From positions 345,934 through 409,933 of the forward strand of contig CP010426.1 in the NCBI GenBank assembly GCA_000830315.1: a stretch of DNA of 64,000 bases. The letters are read 5' to 3'. The stretch is from an archaeon GW2011_AR20. GTDB taxonomy: Archaea; Nanobdellota; Nanobdellia; SCGC-AAA011-G17; GW2011-AR20. Each line of letters begins with the position of its first letter. Position 1 is the first letter of the stretch. The notes under the pieces were generated by a model, which saw nothing but the letters and a program-made list of their open reading frames with translations, was not told the origin of the DNA and did not search any database. Below, one piece after another: positions 58,848 to 64,000 of the stretch. A program made the position numbers and the translations under genes.

Positions 58848-59908
58848 TTTATTGCTCTCATAAATCTTTTAGTTATTTCTTCTGGGCTTAATTCAATTCT
58901 TTTTGTCCCTTCTTTATTACCCGGATTAATTTTAACTAGTAAAAAGTTTGGACCATTAGTTTTTAATAGTTCTTCTAAATTTTCCTTTAATTCTTCTTCA
59001 TTAGTAGCTTTTTTTACATTCGCATAACCGCATTCTAAAGCAATTTTATGGAAATTAGTATTTCTTGATGTGGTGGATTGCAAACCAGTGGAAGAATAAG
59101 ATTCATTATCTAAACAAACATGCAAAAAGTTTTTGGGTTTTAAGCTTCCAATGGTCGACAGTATGCCCAGGTGCATTAATAATGCGCCGTCTCCATCTAA
59201 GACAACTATATTTTCATTCTCTTTTTGTAAGGCGGTGCCCAAAGCAATCGCGCCGATATGTCCCATTGAACCAATAATATAAAAATTTTTATCCGAATCA
59301 TCAATTTCATACAATTCACGGGATACCATCGCCGTTGTTGAAAATCTTATCATGCCTCTTGTATAATTAACAATTATATTTATTGCATCATATCTCGACA
59401 TATCATAATTCAAATTAACTTCTTTCTTGTAATCTTCTATAAACCCAGGATTAATTAATAATGCTACGGTGTTATTATCTTTTAATTTGTCGTTTGCCCA
59501 TTTAATATCATCTGAAGATTCTAACACTTTAGTTTCAATATTGGCTAATTTTAAGAAATCAATTGTTCTTTTTCCCATTAGCCAATGTTCTGGGGCATCT
59601 TTCTGCATACTTGGATTACCCCTCCAACCAATCAACAATAACGATTTTATTTTGTATAAATCATTTAAGGAAGTTTGGGGGTTAATCAAGTTACCGACAC
59701 CAGCATTTTGCAATAAAACAACGGGTTTTTTCCCGGCTAAATACGCACCAGATGCAATTGATAACGCTAATCCCTCATTTGCAGAAGGAATATACTCATT
59801 TAATGATTCAAGATAATTAAAAAAGCCGCCAAACAAAGAATCAGCTACTCCGACAAAGGGTCCGAATTCATTCTCTTTCAATTTTTTATATAATTCTTCT
59901 GGCTTCAT
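58844..59908 (-). CDS. Phosphonopyruvate decarboxylase (ThDP-dependent)
   Basis: A 354-aa ThDP enzyme that converts phosphonopyruvate to phosphonoacetaldehyde, pulling the unfavourable PEP mutase step. The ThDP motif 'DGDGALLMHLG' with 'LDNESYSSTGLQ' (GDG...N) is in the C-terminal half; the N-terminal pyrimidine domain has 'NEGLALSIASGAYLAG' with the catalytic Glu. The single-chain short length is typical of the phosphonate-specific decarboxylase. It is first in the leftward phosphonate operon. Confidence 0.9.
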   Translation of the reverse strand: MKPEELYKKLKENEFGPFVGVADSLFGGFFNYLESLNEYIPSANEGLALSIASGAYLAGKKPVVLLQNAGVGNLINPQTSLNDLYKIKSLLLIGWRGNPSMQKDAPEHWLMGKRTIDFLKLANIETKVLESSDDIKWANDKLKDNNTVALLINPGFIEDYKKEVNLNYDMSRYDAINIIVNYTRGMIRFSTTAMVSRELYEIDDSDKNFYIIGSMGHIGAIALGTALQKENENIVVLDGDGALLMHLGILSTIGSLKPKNFLHVCLDNESYSSTGLQSTTSRNTNFHKIALECGYANVKKATNEEELKENLEELLKTNGPNFLLVKINPGNKEGTKRIELSPEEITKRFMRAIK

Positions 59909-59999
59909 GTTTACTATTTATACAGAAATGCTTAAAAATTAATCTATCTGAATTCTGTTTATAAGTAATCTTTAAATATACTTCTAATAAGAAATTTTT

Positions 60000-61502
60000 A
60001 TGAAAAATACTAAACTTTCTCATCAAATAGCAGTTGGAGCAATAATAACCTTTCTTGGAATGGTTTTGGGAAAAGGTTTGACTTATTTATATGTGGCCTT
60101 AATTGCAAGATTAGGAAGTTCTGAGTATGGGTTATTAAGCTTGGGCTTTACCATAACCTCATTTTTAGTAGGCATATCAATGCTCGGCTTAAATACAGGG
60201 TTAACAAGATATATCCCTTTTTTTATAGGTAAAAATAATAATAAAAAAATTAAAGGCACAATTTTATCCTCCATTAAAATTTCATTTCCCATAAGCTTAT
60301 TTTTTATGACGGCACTTATCTTGTTTGCCGATAAGATATCAATAAACTTTTTTCACAATCCCAATTTAATACCAATATTAAAACTATTCTCTTTTACAAT
60401 CCCGTTAATTGTATTAAGTAATATTTTTGCTAGTGTAATGCTGGGTTTCAAAAAAGTTGCTTATCAGGTTGTGATCAATGAGGTAATAGAAAATATAGTA
60501 AAACTTTTTTTAACTTTCATTTTGATATATTTTAGTTACAATCTTTTTGGGGCAGCAATTGCATATTTAATTTCTATTATAACAACCTTTATTTTATCTT
60601 TATACTTTGTCCAAAATAAAACATTTAAAATATTTAATAGTGGAATAAAAACAGAGTTTATTACAAAAGAATTACTAAAGTTTTCATTGCCATTATTTTT
60701 TGCAGGTTTATTTACTTTAATAATAAAATGGGGTGATATTTTACTTATAGGTTATTTTAAAACAGCATCTGACGTCGGAATTTATAATGCAACTTTAGCA
60801 ACTGCAAATTTATTAACCTTGGTTCCAGCCGCATTAATAATCCTCTTTTTACCAATTATAACAAACCTTTATAGTAAAAAAAATAAAAAAGAAATAAATA
60901 AAGTCTCTGTAAGAACTTCTAAATGGATATTCTTTTGTAATTTACCTATCTTTATTGTATTGCTCATATTCTCAAAGGATATATTAAGAATAATGTTTGG
61001 AAATGAATATGTTATAGGTACAGCTTCTTTTATAATCCTCCTTTTGGGTTATATAATACATTCGCTTAGCCATATAAATTCAAGTATACTTATAATGCTG
61101 AAAAAAACGAAAATCGTATTTTATATTGGGTTTGTAACCTCTTTGTTCAGCATAATCATTAATTTGTTATTAATACCAAGATATGGGATTATTGGGGGGG
61201 CAATAGGAACCTCATTTGCATTAATTTTAGATTATTTAATATACGCCTTTTTAGCTTACAGGTTTACCGGGATTTTTATTATAAGACCATTTTATTTTAA
61301 GTTCATTATCTCTGCATTATTGTCCGCATTGGTAATCTATCTGTTAAAAGATGCTGTAACACTCTCTATTATTGGCATAATTATTCTCTCTATCATATTC
61401 TCTTTTATTTACTTAATTTTAAACATTTTATTGAAATCCTTCGATAAAGAAGATAAATATATTTTATCATCTTTTTATGATAAATTTCTAAGAAAAGGAT
61501 AA
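60000..61502 (+). CDS. Polysaccharide flippase (Wzx/RfbX-like)
   Basis: A 500-aa MOP-superfamily transporter with about 14 helices, beginning 'IAVGAIITFLGMVLGKGLTYLYVALIARLGSSEYGLLSL', the Wzx/RfbX signature, and ending in a basic 'RFTGIF' / 'YDKFLRKG' region. It flips lipid-linked repeat units across the membrane. A TATA-like 'TTTAAATATA' is about 25 nt upstream; the upstream decarboxylase is on the other strand, sharing the divergent promoter region. Confidence 0.9.
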   Translation: MKNTKLSHQIAVGAIITFLGMVLGKGLTYLYVALIARLGSSEYGLLSLGFTITSFLVGISMLGLNTGLTRYIPFFIGKNNNKKIKGTILSSIKISFPISLFFMTALILFADKISINFFHNPNLIPILKLFSFTIPLIVLSNIFASVMLGFKKVAYQVVINEVIENIVKLFLTFILIYFSYNLFGAAIAYLISIITTFILSLYFVQNKTFKIFNSGIKTEFITKELLKFSLPLFFAGLFTLIIKWGDILLIGYFKTASDVGIYNATLATANLLTLVPAALIILFLPIITNLYSKKNKKEINKVSVRTSKWIFFCNLPIFIVLLIFSKDILRIMFGNEYVIGTASFIILLLGYIIHSLSHINSSILIMLKKTKIVFYIGFVTSLFSIIINLLLIPRYGIIGGAIGTSFALILDYLIYAFLAYRFTGIFIIRPFYFKFIISALLSALVIYLLKDAVTLSIIGIIILSIIFSFIYLILNILLKSFDKEDKYILSSFYDKFLRKG

Positions 61503-61510
61503 GTAATTTA

Positions 61511-61706
61511 AATTGATATTAATCCTGTTTTTATATGGGGTTTATTAATACCAAAAATAAGAATTATAGGTATTATTGGAGTAATAATCTTAGTAATGGG
61601 CTACACACTAAATGTATTAAAATATGAAAAAAATTTAAGAGTAATATTATTGCCTTTTTTTAAAATAATAAAACATATTTTGGTTTTTGGAAAGGATATA
61701 TTATAA
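61511..61706 (+). pseudogene. C-terminal remnant of a membrane (glycosyltransferase-like) protein
   Basis: An open frame without a start codon between the flippase and the methyltransferase reads 'NPVFIWGLLIPKIRIIGIIGVIILVMGYTLNVLKYEKNLRVILLPFFKIIKHILVFGKDIL', typical of a C-terminal membrane helix and tail of GT2-type enzymes. The upstream part is missing and an in-frame stop precedes it, so it is a leftover of a deleted gene. Confidence 0.5.
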
Positions 61707-61735
61707 GGAAACAAAAATTTTAATATTATCATCAA

Positions 61736-62425
61736 CTAAATTTTTACCCAATAAGCCACATCATACTCCTCTTTTACCTCTTTGCTATTTAAATATTCAT
61801 ACACTGCTTTTTTTACTCCAACAAAACTTTTACTAGAAATATCATCTATAAAAATAATTCCATTTTTATTCATTCTTGGTATTAAATATTCTAAAGCTTG
61901 TTTTGTTCCTTCATACATATCACAATCAACATAGGCATAACAAAAATTTAATTCTTTCGGTAATTTTGGAATCGTATCTTTAAATAAACCTTTAATTAAA
62001 ACTATTTTATTACCAACATTATTTTTTACTAAAACCTTTTTTAGTTTATTTATATTATTATAATCCATAGATCCTTTATAAAAAAAAGGAACATCATCTT
62101 TACCTTTTGTTTCAGGAGGTAAACCTTCAAAAGTATCTAATCCATAAATTAGTTTGTTGCTATTAAGCTCTTTCAATACTTTGGCAAACTGGATTATAGA
62201 TCCGCCTTTATATACACCAAACTCAATTAAATCTCCTTTAATATTATTTTTTAAAACTTCATATAATTTATCTAACATCAAATTTAAACTTTCTTTAGAC
62301 ATGGAAATCTCTCCATAATCCATTTTAGAAATTCCCGGGATTACCGGATTATAAAATCTCTTAATTAAAGAACGAATTTGTTTGGGTAGAATTTTTGCCA
62401 ATATATATATATATCTTTTATTCAT
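61736..62425 (-). CDS. TylF/macrocin-type methyltransferase
   Basis: A 229-aa class I SAM-dependent methyltransferase with 'GDLIEFGVYKGGSI' (SAM loop), 'YGLDTFEGLP', 'AYVDCDMYEGTKQALEYLIPRM' and 'GIIFIDDI', matching the TylF/macrocin O-methyltransferase family. It probably methylates a sugar of the surface glycan. Transcribed leftward between the flippase and the polymerase-like gene. Confidence 0.87.
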   Translation of the reverse strand: MNKRYIYILAKILPKQIRSLIKRFYNPVIPGISKMDYGEISMSKESLNLMLDKLYEVLKNNIKGDLIEFGVYKGGSIIQFAKVLKELNSNKLIYGLDTFEGLPPETKGKDDVPFFYKGSMDYNNINKLKKVLVKNNVGNKIVLIKGLFKDTIPKLPKELNFCYAYVDCDMYEGTKQALEYLIPRMNKNGIIFIDDISSKSFVGVKKAVYEYLNSKEVKEEYDVAYWVKI

Positions 62426-62528
62426 TATTATAATAAATTTATTAAATGTATATTTAAATATTCCGATATTTTTTAACCATTAATAATTAATCTTATAAAT
62501 GGGGGGTAATTTAAAACAAATGCTTTTA

Positions 62529-62540
62529 AAAGTATACTTA
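62529..62540 (+). promoter_or_regulatory. AAGTATACTT palindrome before the polymerase-like gene
   Basis: AAAGTATACTTA, third intergenic copy of the same core found upstream of the pilin-like and S-layer genes, about 25-36 nt before ATG 62565. A position overlapping TATA is possible. Confidence 0.38.
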
Positions 62541-62564
62541 TTTTAATAAAAGGGATTAGTAAAT

Positions 62565-64000
62565 ATGGAAGAATTAATTTTTTTAGATTTTGAAGAATTC
62601 AGAAAATTAAAGAATTATGATGGGAATAACATTATTTTACTAGATTACCCGCCAAAAGATTTTTTAGAATTTCCTTTAGAATTAATAGAGAAACATAATA
62701 TAGAAGAATTTTATCCAAATAATTTACTAAAAAATGTAGAAAAAAGGTCAGAAGCACTACTAGAAAGATTCTATTATTATTTCGAAAATAAGTTTTTTTA
62801 TAAGAATATAGATCTTTCTTCACTCATCAAAAATTACCTGTCCTTCTATTTTGTAACATTTGTCAAATATGTGGATATTTTGAATTATATTATAAAAAAT
62901 AATCGTCCAAGAAGAGTATTTATAACTTATCATAAAAACGAAAAAAACCATATTTTTATGGATAATTCAGAGTTATTTTTATCTGTAATTAAGGAGATAT
63001 GCTCTGTTAATAAAATTTCAATAAAAGTCAAAGTAATAAAAAAGAAGAAAAATTTATTAAATATTGGTTTTAAAGACATTTTTATAACTATTTTAGGCAT
63101 ATTACAAAATATTTATGCCAAATTAACATTATCAAAGAATAATCAAAAAAAGAATATCTTGTTTGTTGGGGGCAAGAATGCTTACCTATCTATTTTAAAA
63201 CACCTTAAAGGCAAGGCTAAAATTTTAAGATGCGGAATAAATCCTGGATTGTCTTTCTTAAATGCTTACCAAGATCATTACCTAACCTTTTGGAATAAGC
63301 CAAAATATGAATCAATTAATTTTCCTAGAGATAACTTCGACGACAATATTAAAAATATAAAGTATAAAGGATACTCTTTTTATAAGATATTTCTTGGGAG
63401 TTTGAATTATTTATTTAATGTTTATTTTAAAATAATTATAAGGTGGATTGATACCTCTTATGATGTAGAACCACACATAGATGCTGTTGTAGCGACAAAC
63501 GATATACTCCCGTTAGAGCAAATAATTATTAAAGTATTAAAGCAGAACAAAAAAAAGTCTTATCTTATAGAACATGGTTATACAACCCTTAGCGATAATC
63601 TCTTTTTGGTAGAAGATAAAAAGTTTAAAATGTTGGCCGATAAAATGTTTGTATGGGGGAAAGAATCTAAGGAGTGGATGATCAAACAAGGGTTAAAAAA
63701 AGAAGATCTTATTATAACAGGCTCCCCAAAGTTTGATAGTTATTATAGTAAAGAAAACATTAATCTAAGAAAAGAATTTAATATTCCTGCCGATAAAAAA
63801 ATTATTCTTTTCATTGCGCCAACAAACAAGGAAGGAGACCGGGATTACCCCAAATATTTTCTCTCTAACAGAGAACATACAGAACTTTACAGAACCATTT
63901 TTCATACAATTAAAAAAATGAAAGAATTTATTTTAATTATAAAACCACACCCATCCGACTCTCATGTTAATTTACCGAAAAAGATTTTAGAAACTGAGAA
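62565..64000 (+). CDS. Capsule/teichoic-acid-type polymerase, partial (N-terminal 478 codons)
   Basis: An open frame of 478 codons runs off the right edge. The second half has 'KKSYLIEHGYTTLS', 'MFVWGKESKEWMIKQGL', 'LIITGSPKFDSYY', 'IILFIAPTN' and 'LIIKPHPSDSHVN', the C-terminal GT-B pattern of CDP-glycerol glycerophosphotransferases, sialyl/Kdo capsule transferases and related surface-carbohydrate enzymes. The first 200 residues match no pattern I know. With the CMP-phosphonate and CDP-alcohol genes nearby, polymerisation of a phosphoryl- or phosphonyl-bearing glycan is plausible. The 3' part is outside the window. Confidence 0.75.
   Translation, partial: MEELIFLDFEEFRKLKNYDGNNIILLDYPPKDFLEFPLELIEKHNIEEFYPNNLLKNVEKRSEALLERFYYYFENKFFYKNIDLSSLIKNYLSFYFVTFVKYVDILNYIIKNNRPRRVFITYHKNEKNHIFMDNSELFLSVIKEICSVNKISIKVKVIKKKKNLLNIGFKDIFITILGILQNIYAKLTLSKNNQKKNILFVGGKNAYLSILKHLKGKAKILRCGINPGLSFLNAYQDHYLTFWNKPKYESINFPRDNFDDNIKNIKYKGYSFYKIFLGSLNYLFNVYFKIIIRWIDTSYDVEPHIDAVVATNDILPLEQIIIKVLKQNKKKSYLIEHGYTTLSDNLFLVEDKKFKMLADKMFVWGKESKEWMIKQGLKKEDLIITGSPKFDSYYSKENINLRKEFNIPADKKIILFIAPTNKEGDRDYPKYFLSNREHTELYRTIFHTIKKMKEFILIIKPHPSDSHVNLPKKILETE

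Overview
The window looks like a chromosomal segment of a very AT-rich DPANN archaeon, most like Woesearchaeota/Pacearchaeota. The archaeal markers are aRF1, RpoL, TFS, PCNA, aMBF1, an archaeal ValRS, an S-layer protein, class III (pilin-type) signal sequences and tRNA introns with bulge-helix-bulge (BHB) geometry. Many genes have a TATA box about 25 nt upstream of the start. Shine-Dalgarno motifs appear at selected genes, such as the S-layer gene and the transposase. Lineage is inferred from gene content; no 16S gene is present.

Layout. 1-5.3 kb: a partial DNA-binding-type gene read leftward from a remarkable array of ten 15-bp repeats and four promoters, then cysS, an MNT-HEPN toxin-antitoxin (TA) pair, a frameshifted MFS transporter, a pilin-like gene and an intron-bearing tRNA-Phe. 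5.3-17 kb: valS, prf1 (aRF1) carrying a large intein, scpB, a run of GT-C/GT2 glycosyltransferases and aMBF1. 17.4-19.8 kb: a 2.37-kb IS6-like element with terminal inverted repeats, an 8-bp target duplication and PIN/RHH/zinc-finger passengers. 19.8-24.6 kb: rpoL, signal peptidase, a homing endonuclease abutting TFS, an OB-fold protein, PCNA and a small TA-like pair. 24.7-32.5 kb: pilin-like membrane-anchored proteins and a giant Cys-rich surface protein, interrupted by a VapBC-like pair. 32.8-40.2 kb: S-layer protein, a MITE-like element, tRNA-Ser with an 11-nt intron, a decayed RelBE-type cassette and another large surface protein. 40.3-43.2 kb: a VanZ-like gene whose 3' end is present three times, separating an MNT-HEPN pair from a three-gene caspase-like cassette. 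43.2-64 kb: a surface-polysaccharide region (glycosyltransferases, SDR-aminotransferase fusion, Wzx flippase, methyltransferase, capsule/teichoic-type polymerase) with a phosphonate pathway (PEP mutase-cytidylyltransferase fusion, phosphonopyruvate decarboxylase, reductase) and a divergent CDP-alcohol phosphotransferase.

How it fits together. The housekeeping genes form compact operons with overlapping stops and starts. The glycan, S-layer, pilin and phosphonate genes together build a decorated cell surface. Accessory modules sit at the ends of core genes. In three places (cysS 5' end, tRNA-Ser 3' end, vanZ 3' end) the module is bracketed by a second, partial copy of that gene end. This suggests a recurring way of acquiring TA/defence cassettes without breaking the host gene. 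The strongest novelty candidates are this gene-end-duplication architecture, the caspase-like cassette, the repeat/promoter array at the left edge, the intein directly after GGQ in aRF1, the D-loop tRNA intron and the archaeal CMP-phosphonate pathway.
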